From contig CAJQOE010000075.1 in the NCBI GenBank assembly GCA_905479885.1, positions 1 through 17,150 on the forward strand: a stretch of DNA of 17,150 bases. Reading direction: 5' to 3'. The notes below the pieces were generated by a model. It did no database searches, was not told the origin of the DNA, and worked only from the letters and a program-made list of their open reading frames with translations. Below are positions 1-8,766 of the stretch, piece by piece. Origin of the DNA: an uncultured Rickettsiaceae bacterium (lineage in GTDB: Bacteria; Pseudomonadota; Alphaproteobacteria; Rickettsiales; Rickettsiaceae). Position numbers and translations under genes: made by a program. Position 1 is the stretch's first letter. Each line of letters starts with the position of its first letter.

Positions 1-669
1 AAATATAATACCTTCAAGCCTTTTCGTTCAGACACTAGTTACATGATGCAACCTACAATATTGCTAATATTCTTTTTGTTGATTGACCAAATCATAAGTG
101 ATCAAATTACTCAAGCGGTAGTAGAGTCCTGTTGGGATATCTTAATCCCACTTAAGTTTGGCTTAGACTTGAAAAATTTAGGTATACCGATTAGTTTTTC
201 ATTTACTTTACCATTCTTACCCGGAATACCTTTTTATATACCACAGTTAGACGTTATTGGATCACTAGAGGATTTCTTTTTGAAACCTGGAACATTTGCC
301 AGGGTAGCAACATCGTCACTGTTATTTTTTGCTTTATGCAAACTGGCAGAAGGGTTAGTTGAGTATGTATCATTGATTGTTCAATATTTAACTAACGTAC
401 TTGCTACACGTCAGGATGGTAAATTACAGAGTGGACTAAACCCTATTAAAGATATTACAAGTGATATGGGTAAATTAGCTAGCCCGGTTACTGGAGCATT
501 TAAAGGCGTAAAAAACTTTGGTAAAGAAAAATTCATTGATCAAAAAATAGCACCTAGACCAGACGGTTCAAAAGTACAAAATGATATAAATTATAGTGAA
601 GTTAATAAAGTTGCTAAGGCAGAAAGTTCTGCTGAAGGACCTAAAAAACCGCCAGCAAAAGGAAAATAA
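1..669 (+). CDS. C-terminal part of a VirB6/TrbL-like membrane protein (5' truncated by window)
   Basis: The reading frame has no stop between base 1 and the first ATG at 43, so this is most likely the end of a longer gene and not a gene starting at 43. The visible 222 residues hold a hydrophobic stretch just after QP (about residues 15-33), a Cys-Trp-rich middle with KFGLDL, a Pro/Phe-rich segment (PFLPGIPFYIPQ), and a second long hydrophobic stretch (about 100-134). A hydrophilic tail rich in Lys and Pro follows. This order (LQP-type helix, short loop with Cys, last helix, charged tail) resembles the C-terminal end of the VirB6 paralogues of Rickettsiales, inner-membrane channel subunits of the type IV secretion system. 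That is recognition by pattern, not a firm match; another polytopic conjugation protein is possible. No sibling vir gene lies downstream. Confidence 0.55.
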   Translation, partial: KYNTFKPFRSDTSYMMQPTILLIFFLLIDQIISDQITQAVVESCWDILIPLKFGLDLKNLGIPISFSFTLPFLPGIPFYIPQLDVIGSLEDFFLKPGTFARVATSSLLFFALCKLAEGLVEYVSLIVQYLTNVLATRQDGKLQSGLNPIKDITSDMGKLASPVTGAFKGVKNFGKEKFIDQKIAPRPDGSKVQNDINYSEVNKVAKAESSAEGPKKPPAKGK

Positions 670-776
670 TAATAAAAATTTAGTATTGACGAATAAATTG
701 TAGGAATCAACCTTTGTTCAAAGTTAGAGCTATGAATATATTCAAGAGCCATCATTTCAAATACGATGCCACTACA

Positions 777-794
777 AGAGAGAGGGAGAGAGAG
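777..794. repeat. (AG)n purine tract in the 670-912 gap
   Basis: An alternating AG run of 18 bases, broken once by GGG, sits in the 243-bp gap between the membrane protein and the repeat-rich protein. It lies at the end of a 22-codon frame (732-800) that would encode Arg-Glu repeats. It is a simple-sequence tract that could change length by slippage. No function is visible. The rest of the gap shows only a possible -10 hexamer before the next gene. Confidence 0.5.
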
Positions 795-853
795 CAGTAG
801 GGCAATTGCACCTATTATAAGTAGATTTTATATTTAAGGGATGCTATTAATGT

Positions 854-859
854 TATAAT
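854..859 (+). promoter_or_regulatory. possible -10 box of the 913 gene
   Basis: TATAAT matches the sigma70 -10 consensus exactly and lies 53 bases before the ATG at 913. No good -35 is found 16-18 bases upstream. A TTGACC overlaps its end and could instead be a -35 with a poor -10 (GTTAAA) 17 bases later. In AT-rich DNA such hexamers are common by chance. Confidence 0.25.
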
Positions 860-912
860 TGACCACTTTTCCTTGCGTCTAGTTAAAGTTAAATAGTTTT
901 AAAGTAGTAATA

Positions 913-2259
913 ATGGCAAAAATACGGGATAGTTTTAATCAAATAACAGTTGGAGATGATGTTTTATCAACGATTGCTCCATTTAAAGCAATCGTTGCAC
1001 CTGGCAAAAAGCGGCCAACTTTAGATAAAGATTCTCATAAGGCCTTAGTACAAAAGAAATATGATGCTGCTAAAGCAATGGTTGATTATATTACTTTATT
1101 TAGAGTAAAAGACAAAATAGGTCTACCACCTAAAGAAATAAAAGAACATACAGTTCCCGGGCCAGAATGGACTCCACCATCTTCTGTGGGTTTTGTTATG
1201 GGGGCTCAGAGTCAGGGACACCGCATTCGATTAGCAACAGAACCAACAAATGATCAAGATGGTTTACTTGGAAAGGATGACAAACCGTCCATATATGCCC
1301 GAGAAATTACTACTGTAGTTAAGTATGGTTGGACACCACGCATGCCAAAACCCTATGAAACATATGGGTTTACTAAAAGATTGCCTAAAGTAGTGTTTAC
1401 TCCTCCTTCTAGTCCTAAGCATGTATTAGCAGAAGAATTGCAACAACTTATGAATGTTGATGCCGGTTGGAATGATTTTTCCTTTTCACCGCTAGAATTG
1501 ATGAAGTTATCTACTCCTATATCTATCAGGTTCAGAGATTTCCTAAAAATAAACAAGCTGAGCCGAGATGATTTTGATGATTCATTTCTTGAAATTGTAG
1601 TCAATGCAAGAATATTACCACTAATAGAAGATGGGAGTTTATCCCTCACAGAAATGAGTGAAGTGTCCTATGATGTAACAAAAGAATTATTAAGAGATGA
1701 AGAAGTCATTATACTTTTATCCGAAGGAACATTAGAGTTTAATGAGTTAATAGGAATATATTCAGAATATATTGAGGATAGTGATAATATTCTTGGAAAA
1801 TTCAGCTTTAATAAACTCTATAGTTTGATTACTAGTAATCAAGATGAATTTACGAAATGGCTTTTTGAGCTAAATTTAAGTATTGATGATATTATTAGAC
1901 TCTATAATGATGATTATGATATGTTATGTGCCCTCGCTAACGACAATGCTATATCATTTTTTCAAGAGTACGGAGAAGATATTGATATTGAATATATGTC
2001 AAAAATATACCAAGATAATCCAGAATTATTTTATGCTTTAATAAATGATAAAGAAAGCGTATTAGGAGATCTTGATGTTATGGATTTTATAGATAAGTAC
2101 GAGCAGGCGCAATATGAAATTAGTCAAATGCCTGAAGACGATCCCTATAGCGGATCATACGATGCTTATGATTTTGTAAGGGGCTGGGTAATAGAAGATA
2201 ATTGTCCAAGCGAGTTTTTATTGGGTTGCAATTCTTCAGATGACGAAAGCTATGATTGA
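913..2259 (+). CDS. unrecognised acidic protein with degenerate helical repeats
   Basis: I do not recognise this 448-residue protein. The ATG at 913 is the only standard start after the in-frame stop at 880; no clear Shine-Dalgarno sequence precedes it. Residues 1-170 are basic and Pro/Lys-rich with no signal peptide or membrane segment. From about 203 to 400 it is acidic and built of units of roughly 25-35 residues with a shared L-x-x-x-E/D-L/I-x-x-I/L-Y/S pattern. The clearest pair begins at 322 (LSIDDIIRLYNDDYDML) and 357 (IDIEYMSKIYQDNPELF), each followed by AL-x-ND. Another pair begins at 237 (LIEDGSLSL) and 268 (LLSEGTLEF). The end is highly acidic (SSDDESYD). A cytosolic or secreted repeat protein is likely; an effector role is inferred from the lineage and from the neighbouring secretion-like gene, not shown. 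Confidence 0.8.
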   Translation: MAKIRDSFNQITVGDDVLSTIAPFKAIVAPGKKRPTLDKDSHKALVQKKYDAAKAMVDYITLFRVKDKIGLPPKEIKEHTVPGPEWTPPSSVGFVMGAQSQGHRIRLATEPTNDQDGLLGKDDKPSIYAREITTVVKYGWTPRMPKPYETYGFTKRLPKVVFTPPSSPKHVLAEELQQLMNVDAGWNDFSFSPLELMKLSTPISIRFRDFLKINKLSRDDFDDSFLEIVVNARILPLIEDGSLSLTEMSEVSYDVTKELLRDEEVIILLSEGTLEFNELIGIYSEYIEDSDNILGKFSFNKLYSLITSNQDEFTKWLFELNLSIDDIIRLYNDDYDMLCALANDNAISFFQEYGEDIDIEYMSKIYQDNPELFYALINDKESVLGDLDVMDFIDKYEQAQYEISQMPEDDPYSGSYDAYDFVRGWVIEDNCPSEFLLGCNSSDDESYD

Positions 2260-2318
2260 CTCGATGATATGAGTTTTTCATACTAGTGATCTTTAAAAGC
2301 TTCAAGTAATAGAATAGA

Positions 2319-5300
2319 TTATCCTATTACATCACTGTATGTTCCAAGTGTTGTAAGCAATTTTCTAGCTTCATACAGCAAGTTTTCTGTCTTTAATTCT
2401 TTTAAATATATCAACTTATTATCAGCTTTAATTTTTGCATGTCTTGGATGTTGTTTAATGAATTCCATTACCATTGAAGATACATCAAAGTTTTTGTTAA
2501 ATTTCATTACAAATCCATTTGGCCCGCTATCTAAGCTTTCTATCTTTAATTGTAAGCAAGTATTTTTAATTTTAACCATGCTGAGCAAATTATTGAATTC
2601 ATGCGGGATAGGGCCGAAACGATCAATCATTTCATCACGAAAGCTTTCAATCTCTGTTGATGTTTTTAGATCGCCTGTACGCCTATAAATTGCAAGACGT
2701 AGTGATGAATCTTCAATATAACTAGACGGAATTAAGACTGCTATACCCAAATTTATTGAAGGGGTGAACTCTATATTGGCTTCTTCAGTATTAGTATTTT
2801 TTAATTCATTGATCGCTTCGTCAAGCATTTCCTGATAGAGCTCGGAACCAACTTCTTTAATATGGCCAGATTGCTCAGAGCCAACTAAATTACCAAAACC
2901 ACGTAAATCCATATCATGTCCTGCTATAGTAAATCCAGCGCCTAAGGAATCTATATTCTGCAAAATATCAAGACGTTGTAGCGAGTGTTTAGTAGTTTTT
3001 TTGAAATGTGCTAAGGTCAAATATGCGTAACCTCTGACTTTTCCGCGCCCCACACGGCCACGTAATTGGTAGAGTTGACTCAAGCCTAACATATCTGAAC
3101 GATGAATAATTATGGTATTAGCAATTGGTATATCAATACCTGATTCAATTATCGTGGTAGATAGTAATATATCGAATTTACCATCACAGAATTCACTCAT
3201 TATTTTATCGATTTCACTAGGAGGCATTTGGCCATGAGCTACTTTATATTTAAGTTCAGGTACATATTGTTTTAGCTGTTTTTCTACCCATTCAATGTCT
3301 TTGATCCTTGGCACTACATAAAAGCTTAAACCGCCCCTAAAGCGTTCACGCATCAATGCATCACGAATGACTACCGCATCAAAAGGCATTACGTTAGTTC
3401 TAACTGGCAAGCGATCGATTGGGGGCGTGGCAATAAGGCTTAAATCCTTGATACCTACCATTGACATCTGTAATGTACGTGGAATAGGGGTAGCCGATAA
3501 TGATAATACATGCACTCCTGTTTTTAGGCTTTTCAAATGCTCTTTTTGTGCAACGCCGAAATGTTGCTCCTCATCAATGATAATCATTTTGAGGTTTTTG
3601 AATTTTATATTTGCTGCTAAAAGAGCATGTGTGCCAATAATTATATTAACTTTACCATCTGCGACTGCGTGTTTGATTTTGCTAGCTTCTGATGGCTTAA
3701 TCAACCTAGATAATTGAGCAATATTTACACCCATGTTTTTAAAACGTTCTAAGAAGCTAGTATAATGCTGTTTGCACAAAATAGTAGTAGGGGAGATAAT
3801 AGCTACTTGTGGCAGGTCATCATTTATATCATAAGCTGCCATAAAGGCTGCTCTCATAGCTACTTCTGTTTTTCCGAACCCAACGTCGCCACAGATTAAA
3901 CGATCCATCAGGCGGCCACTTTCTAGGTCTGTTTTTATATCAGCTATCGAAGATACTTGGTCTTCAGTTTCGTTATAGGGGAATCTATTACAAAATTCTT
4001 CATATGCAATCGCATCAAACTCTATAGGTCTTGTAGTTGCTAATAATCGCTGCGCAGTCATTTTAATTAACTTACCAGCAATATCTTTAATTCTGTTTTT
4101 AAGCGTAGCCTTACGTTTTTGCCAATTAGCGCCACCAAGCTTATCTAATACGGCATCGTTACTACCGTACTTTTTTATTTGGTCAATATTCTCAACTGGT
4201 AGGTATAAGATATCGTTATTTGCGTAAATAATTTTTAAACAATCATGCGCAATATCATCCACATAGATGGTTTGGATTTGAGAGAACATGCCTATACCAT
4301 GTTCTTTATGTACAATTAATTCACTTTCAGAAATATTATCCAATTCGGTTAGGATATTTTTTAGTTTTCTCTTAGTGGATCTATGGCCTTGTGTAGTGAA
4401 TTTATCACCTAATATGTCTTGTTCAGTAATAAATAAGTATTTATCTGTAATAAAACCGTGGGATAAAGGAGCTATAGTTAGGTTTATAAAATTCTTTTTA
4501 GCTAGGGATAATTTACGAATTTCTTTTGTGACATATTCATAATCAGTGGCAATATTTTTAATTCTTTCGCGTCCGCTTTTAGAATTACATAAGATTACAG
4601 GAATTTTTTTCTTATGCTCAACAATAGTTTCAAATAACTTATCAAACTCTGTCTTTTTTTCAAGTTTAGCCTGAGTGCTAATACTTCCCATAGCAGAGTA
4701 TTGTTTGTGTATACCAGCTTCTAGTAAAATGTTGTCTGTTTCAATTAAGTTAGATTTAGCTTCTTCTGCACTTGTAATTAAGTCTTTAACTGGAAGAGCG
4801 AAATAAAATGAATCTGGATTTGCTTTATTTGATAATATGCGAGATTCATAAAAATCATGATATGTGTGTTCGTACTCAAGCAGTGCTTGCACACATAAAT
4901 TATCATATATTACTTGGTGTTCGCCTAGGAAAGAACTTAAGCTATGCATTTCTTTGTAAAACAAAGGCAGTAGATGTTCATAGCCATGAAATTTCTGACC
5001 CAAAACGATTGATTCATACAAAGGGCTTTTAATGTGGTTTACACCAAATAGACGTAGAAAATTATTTTTAAAATCAGTGATGGTAGTAGAATTCAGTAGT
5101 GTTTCACTGGCAGAAGAGAGGGTTACTTCGGTTAGTGCAATTTTAGAGATTTGACTATAAGTATCAAATTCTTTGATAGATTCAATATTATTCCAACCAA
5201 AATTAATTCTATAGCCTTGGCTGCTGTGTGTAACTAAATCTACTATTTCTCCTCTAATAGCAAATTCACCACTATCAACTGCGCTAGCAGAGCGACTAAA

Positions 5301-5717
5301 GCCATTTGCCACTAGGTATGAGGAGAGTTCTTCAATATCTATTTTTAACCCTGTTTTTAGTGCAAGGGTAGAATGCAAAAAAACCGCAGGTGCTGGTAAT
5401 TTGTTTAACAAATTTTGAGCTGCAGTAACAATTATTTTAGGGGTTTTACTCTGGGCTAACATTGTTAATGTTGCAGCTCTTCGTGATAAAATCTCGTTGC
5501 TTGGAGATACTCGGTCATACGGCACAGTATCTAGGCTTGGTAAAAACAATGCTTTTTCAGAGTTGTCGTCATTACCATCAAAAAAAAGTAATTGTTTATA
5601 TGCTGTAAGTGCGCTTTCTTCATCTGCGCAGAGTAACAAAATATTTTTATTTTGTTTGCAAAAACGTTCATATGCAAAAAATTGCTTTGATGAAAAGGGG
5701 ATTTCAATTTTCTTCAT
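2319..5717 (-). CDS. mfd: transcription-repair coupling factor Mfd
   Basis: Mfd is a DNA translocase that displaces RNA polymerase stalled at lesions and recruits UvrA for nucleotide excision repair. At 1132 residues it is full length for the family. In order are the UvrB-like N-terminal region with TVPYDR near residue 64, a CarD-like RNA polymerase interaction domain (about 465-515, VHKEHGIGMF), and a RecG-like SF2 motor. The motor shows Walker A GDVGFGKTE (610-618), Walker B DEEQ (715-718), motif III SATPIPRT (741-748) and motif VI QLRGRVGRG (884-892). A TRCF C-terminal domain that holds UvrA-binding autoinhibition follows. The start ATG overlaps the stop of the upstream sdhE by 4 bp (ATGA), so the two genes are probably translationally coupled. 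Nothing appears broken. Confidence 0.97.
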   Translation of the reverse strand: MKKIEIPFSSKQFFAYERFCKQNKNILLLCADEESALTAYKQLLFFDGNDDNSEKALFLPSLDTVPYDRVSPSNEILSRRAATLTMLAQSKTPKIIVTAAQNLLNKLPAPAVFLHSTLALKTGLKIDIEELSSYLVANGFSRSASAVDSGEFAIRGEIVDLVTHSSQGYRINFGWNNIESIKEFDTYSQISKIALTEVTLSSASETLLNSTTITDFKNNFLRLFGVNHIKSPLYESIVLGQKFHGYEHLLPLFYKEMHSLSSFLGEHQVIYDNLCVQALLEYEHTYHDFYESRILSNKANPDSFYFALPVKDLITSAEEAKSNLIETDNILLEAGIHKQYSAMGSISTQAKLEKKTEFDKLFETIVEHKKKIPVILCNSKSGRERIKNIATDYEYVTKEIRKLSLAKKNFINLTIAPLSHGFITDKYLFITEQDILGDKFTTQGHRSTKRKLKNILTELDNISESELIVHKEHGIGMFSQIQTIYVDDIAHDCLKIIYANNDILYLPVENIDQIKKYGSNDAVLDKLGGANWQKRKATLKNRIKDIAGKLIKMTAQRLLATTRPIEFDAIAYEEFCNRFPYNETEDQVSSIADIKTDLESGRLMDRLICGDVGFGKTEVAMRAAFMAAYDINDDLPQVAIISPTTILCKQHYTSFLERFKNMGVNIAQLSRLIKPSEASKIKHAVADGKVNIIIGTHALLAANIKFKNLKMIIIDEEQHFGVAQKEHLKSLKTGVHVLSLSATPIPRTLQMSMVGIKDLSLIATPPIDRLPVRTNVMPFDAVVIRDALMRERFRGGLSFYVVPRIKDIEWVEKQLKQYVPELKYKVAHGQMPPSEIDKIMSEFCDGKFDILLSTTIIESGIDIPIANTIIIHRSDMLGLSQLYQLRGRVGRGKVRGYAYLTLAHFKKTTKHSLQRLDILQNIDSLGAGFTIAGHDMDLRGFGNLVGSEQSGHIKEVGSELYQEMLDEAINELKNTNTEEANIEFTPSINLGIAVLIPSSYIEDSSLRLAIYRRTGDLKTSTEIESFRDEMIDRFGPIPHEFNNLLSMVKIKNTCLQLKIESLDSGPNGFVMKFNKNFDVSSMVMEFIKQHPRHAKIKADNKLIYLKELKTENLLYEARKLLTTLGTYSDVIG

Positions 5718-5983
5718 TTTGATGAGGGCTCAAAATTTAGTATTTGAGACATCAGGTGTGATTTGTGTTCTGTGGGAACATCTTTCTTTCTGGTGTACCA
5801 ATCATAAATATCCGCATCTGTTAGCTGCAATATTTTGTTAAAAATTTGCAATTCATTATCCTTCATTTCTTTTATATTAAGTTTGGCAAACTGTCCTATA
5901 ATTAAGTCAGTTTCTTTACATCCTCGATTACAACTTTGATATAGTAATTTTTTAATCAATTGTTGTCTATTTTCAATATCCAT
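5714..5983 (-). CDS. sdhE: SdhE/YgfY-type FAD assembly factor
   Basis: SdhE promotes covalent attachment of FAD to the flavoprotein subunit SdhA of succinate dehydrogenase. The 89-residue product matches the family length (about 88 in E. coli) and carries the conserved RG-x-x-E motif (R20, G21, E24 in NRGCKE) followed by DLIIGQFA. The acidic middle and DIYDW (W around residue 57) are also typical. I chose the ATG at 5983. The frame extends to a TTG at 6016, but the extra 11 residues (MLLNFFARPII) do not fit the family and no Shine-Dalgarno sequence supports them. It precedes and overlaps mfd by 4 bp, and it is divergent from dnaA across a 131-bp gap. Confidence 0.85.
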   Translation of the reverse strand: MDIENRQQLIKKLLYQSCNRGCKETDLIIGQFAKLNIKEMKDNELQIFNKILQLTDADIYDWYTRKKDVPTEHKSHLMSQILNFEPSSK

Positions 5984-6105
5984 GATTATTGGTCTTGCAA
6001 AAAAATTTAATAACAATATTATTGATCACAACAGAAAAAAATCAAGATTAAAGTGCATAATCGTAAGTCACTCCCTCTTTATTTTGTGATTAAGATTTTA
6101 TTACC

Positions 6106-6110
6106 AAGGA
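6106..6110 (+). promoter_or_regulatory. Shine-Dalgarno supporting a TTG start for dnaA
   Basis: AAGGA ends 4 bases before TTG 6115 and 13 bases before the first ATG at 6124. The SD-to-start gaps of dnaN and cmk in this window are also 4 bases, which favours the TTG. Confidence 0.5.
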
Positions 6111-6114
6111 TATT

Positions 6115-7527
6115 TTGAACACGATGAAACAGCTCAACCATGCTAATTCTAAACAAGAAACTAATGGCTATTATAACAACCTTTGGAAGGATGTTAGTCG
6201 TGATTTAATAGCACATTATGGGGAAGATTTATATAAAAGTTGGTTAAGTAAAATAGATTTTATTGAAGTTCAAGATGGATCTTCTGTTATTCTTGCCGCT
6301 CCTAGTAACTTTGTTCGAGATTGGATTAAAGCTAATTATCAAGATGTGATTACACAACTTTGCCTGCATCACGATGCACGTCTCAAGCAAGTAGATATTA
6401 TCACGCAGGAAAGAGTTACCATACCTAAAACAACTTTAGTAGAATCTGCAGAATTAGAACTTGCAGAACAAGGTTTTTCTCTAGACAGTAACAACAATTC
6501 TTTAACCTATCTAGACCCTAGATTTACTTTTGACAATTTTGTCGTTGGATCACCAAATGAACTTGCTTATGCAGCAGCATTATCAGTAGCGGAATCTGAC
6601 AGTGCTGTTGTTAAATCAAATCCATTATTTTTATATGGCGGCGTTGGGTTAGGTAAAACCCACTTAATGCATGCAATCGCTTGGCATTGTCATATTAAAA
6701 GCCCCAATAGAAAAGTGCTATATATGTCAGCTGAGAAATTTATGTATCGGTTTATAAAAGCCTTGCGTAATAAGGATGTGATGTCATTTAAAGACGAATT
6801 TCGTTCAGTTGATATTTTGATGATAGATGATATCCAATTTATTTGCGGAAAAGAAAGCACTCAAGAAGAATTCTTTCATACCTTTAACGCTATTATTGAT
6901 AACAACAAGCAAATGGTTATTTCTTGTGACCGCTCGCCAAGTGATCTAGATAATGTTGAAGATCGTATAAAATCAAGACTTGGATGGGGTCTAGTTGCTG
7001 ATGTTCATAGCACAACTTATGAACTGAGAGTAGGTATCTTGGAATCTAAGTTAGAAAAGATGGATATTAAAATATCTCAAAATGTAATTGATTTTTTAGC
7101 ATCAAAAATAACATCAAATGTCAGAGAGTTAGAGGGAGCTCTTAATAAAGTAATAGCGCATTCAACTTTGGTTGGACGAGAAGTAACATTAGAAAACACC
7201 CAGGATATTTTAAGGGATTTATTGCGTTCTAATGAACGTATTATTAATATAGAAGAAATCCAAAAAAGAGTAGCTAGTAGATATAATATCAAAGTATCTG
7301 AAATGTCATCTGCTAGGCGCTCACGTTCAATTGCCAGGCCACGTCAGATTGCTATGTATTTGTCAAAAAAACTTACATCCAAAAGTCTTGCGGATATTGG
7401 TGCTAACTTTGGCAAAAAAGACCATACAACAGTAATGCATGCTGTAAAAAAAGTAGAAGTTTTGATGTTAGAAGATGCAGATTTTCGTGAAGAAATTACT
7501 TTGCTTACAAGAATTTTACAAAGTTAA
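6115..7527 (+). CDS. dnaA: chromosomal replication initiator DnaA
   Basis: DnaA is the AAA+ ATPase that binds DnaA boxes at oriC, melts the duplex and recruits DnaB. All four domains are present in 470 residues: domain I (about 20-90, with SWLSKI), a variable linker (about 100-135), the AAA+ core with Walker A GGVGLGKTH (175-183) and Walker B LMIDD (235-239), and the domain IV helix-turn-helix with the signature DHTTVMHA (436-443). The sequence closely resembles the Rickettsia protein as I remember it. The start is probably TTG 6115; ATG 6124 would remove three residues. It heads a pair with dnaN, 11 bp apart, and is divergent from sdhE. The upstream gap shows no cluster of DnaA boxes, so autoregulation or an origin here is not supported. 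Confidence 0.97.
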   Translation: MNTMKQLNHANSKQETNGYYNNLWKDVSRDLIAHYGEDLYKSWLSKIDFIEVQDGSSVILAAPSNFVRDWIKANYQDVITQLCLHHDARLKQVDIITQERVTIPKTTLVESAELELAEQGFSLDSNNNSLTYLDPRFTFDNFVVGSPNELAYAAALSVAESDSAVVKSNPLFLYGGVGLGKTHLMHAIAWHCHIKSPNRKVLYMSAEKFMYRFIKALRNKDVMSFKDEFRSVDILMIDDIQFICGKESTQEEFFHTFNAIIDNNKQMVISCDRSPSDLDNVEDRIKSRLGWGLVADVHSTTYELRVGILESKLEKMDIKISQNVIDFLASKITSNVRELEGALNKVIAHSTLVGREVTLENTQDILRDLLRSNERIINIEEIQKRVASRYNIKVSEMSSARRSRSIARPRQIAMYLSKKLTSKSLADIGANFGKKDHTTVMHAVKKVEVLMLEDADFREEITLLTRILQS

Positions 7528-7534
7528 GAGGTGA
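7528..7534 (+). promoter_or_regulatory. Shine-Dalgarno of dnaN
   Basis: GAGGTGA begins at the base after the dnaA stop codon and ends 4 bases before the dnaN ATG. It is one of the better Shine-Dalgarno matches in the window, in keeping with translation of dnaN as second cistron of a dnaA-dnaN message. Confidence 0.6.
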
Positions 7535-7538
7535 ATTT

Positions 7539-8690
7539 ATGACAAATAAAAGTAACTTAGAAGTATTAATACAAACTAAAGATTTAGTGCATGCGCTTAG
7601 TTTTGCAAGTTCGGTAGTAGAAAAAAGAAATGTATTATCTGAACTAAGTAATATTAAATTGGTTGTAAAGAATGGCGCTATTGAGATTGGTGCTACAGAT
7701 ATGGATTTGTATCTAAAACAGGATATCGGCGCTGAAGTTATATTTGAAGGCGAAACTACGGTTTCAACACAAACTATTTCTGATATTATACGCAAAATCC
7801 CAGATACTGAAATTCGTTTAAAACAATTAGCCGAGTCAGATAAACTTGAAATTACGGGTAAAAATTGTCGTTTTGAACTATTGACACTACCAGCGATACA
7901 ATTCCCAGCTATGGAAGATATAGATTCAGAGGTTAATTTGAGTGTTCTTTGCGAAGAATTTGCCCGCATAATTGAATATACAAATTTTGCTATGTCAAAT
8001 GAAGAAACTCGTTATAATCTCAATGGCATATATATGCACGTACAGGAGAAAAAATTCTGCGCTGTAGCAACTGATGGGCATAGATTGTCTATTGCATCAA
8101 CGCCGTTACAAAACAAAGTGGAAGAATTTGGTGTCATTGTACCGCGTAAAACAGTTGGCGAGCTGTTAAAAATTGTTAAAGACGCAAAAAATATCCAGTC
8201 AGACATACATATATTTCTTGCAAGCAACAAGATAAAATTCAAATGTAATAATTTAATCCTAATCTCTAAATTAATTGATGGCACTTTTCCTGAGTATTCT
8301 TCGTTTATTCCGGTGGATAATGAAAATAAACTAACAATAAGTACCAAGCTTCTTGCCGGAGCTATTGACCTTGTAGCCACTGTAACCGTTGATAAATTTC
8401 GTGCTGTTAAAATGTCTATTGATAATAAAGTTATGGAGATTACAGCTTCTGGTGAAGCCAAAGGGGCAGCTAGTGAAAATTTATTATTTTCTGAAGAGGC
8501 TAATAATTATTGTAGTTTTTCTGGAAGTGAAGTCAGCATTGGGTTTAATCCTAAATATATTAGTGATGTACTTGGGGCACTTAATGAAGGTAAAGTGGAG
8601 ATTTATTTTAAGGATGCTTTCTCTCCAGTGCTCATTAAAACCGTGCAAAATCCGGAAGATAGTTTTGTTGTCATGCCTGTAAAAGTTTAA
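7539..8690 (+). CDS. dnaN: DNA polymerase III sliding clamp (beta subunit)
   Basis: The beta clamp is a ring-shaped dimer that tethers polymerase III and other replication and repair proteins to DNA. The 383-residue length and the three-domain layout (about 1-125, 130-255, 256-383) fit. Recognisable segments are the N-terminal VVEKRNVLSELSNIKL, GATDMDLYL, the second-domain ETRYNLNGIYM and ATDGHRLS, and the C-terminal end VVMPVKV that corresponds to the family's MPMRL-type hydrophobic-pocket end. The gene follows dnaA by 11 bp and is preceded by a strong Shine-Dalgarno sequence, so the two are probably co-transcribed, the classical bacterial arrangement. A short 6-bp hairpin without a T tract follows the stop. 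Confidence 0.96.
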   Translation: MTNKSNLEVLIQTKDLVHALSFASSVVEKRNVLSELSNIKLVVKNGAIEIGATDMDLYLKQDIGAEVIFEGETTVSTQTISDIIRKIPDTEIRLKQLAESDKLEITGKNCRFELLTLPAIQFPAMEDIDSEVNLSVLCEEFARIIEYTNFAMSNEETRYNLNGIYMHVQEKKFCAVATDGHRLSIASTPLQNKVEEFGVIVPRKTVGELLKIVKDAKNIQSDIHIFLASNKIKFKCNNLILISKLIDGTFPEYSSFIPVDNENKLTISTKLLAGAIDLVATVTVDKFRAVKMSIDNKVMEITASGEAKGAASENLLFSEEANNYCSFSGSEVSIGFNPKYISDVLGALNEGKVEIYFKDAFSPVLIKTVQNPEDSFVVMPVKV

Positions 8691-8692
8691 AA

Positions 8693-8709
8693 AACTCATA
8701 AACTGAGTT
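8693..8709 (+). terminator. weak hairpin after dnaN
   Basis: AACTCA (8693-8698) and TGAGTT (8704-8709) form a 6-bp stem with a 5-base loop, two bases after the dnaN stop. It is followed by ATAATATCC and not a T tract, so it is at best a weak terminator. Its 3' edge runs into TATAAT (8709-8714), which could be a -10 box of the next gene. Confidence 0.25.
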
Positions 8710-8766
8710 ATAATATCCAAACAAGCTTAAGTATTAATTTAAACTATACTTTATGGAGCACAACAA

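Noticed and set aside
2268..2282. TATGA/TCATA hairpin after the 913 gene as terminator
   Set aside because: Only 5 weak base pairs with no T tract after it; expected by chance in AT-rich DNA.
2306..2330. 7-bp inverted repeat GTAATAG/CTATTAC around the mfd stop codon as a terminator
   Set aside because: All stem pairs but two are A-T, the loop is 11 bases, it spans the stop codon and no T tract follows on the mfd strand.
5984..6016. Longer SdhE starting at TTG 6016
   Set aside because: The 11 extra residues are hydrophobic and unlike the family N-terminus, and no ribosome-binding site supports the TTG; ATG 5983 gives the usual length.
5984..6114. Origin of replication upstream of dnaA
   Set aside because: No cluster of DnaA boxes; the best matches to TTATNCACA have at least one central mismatch and are isolated.
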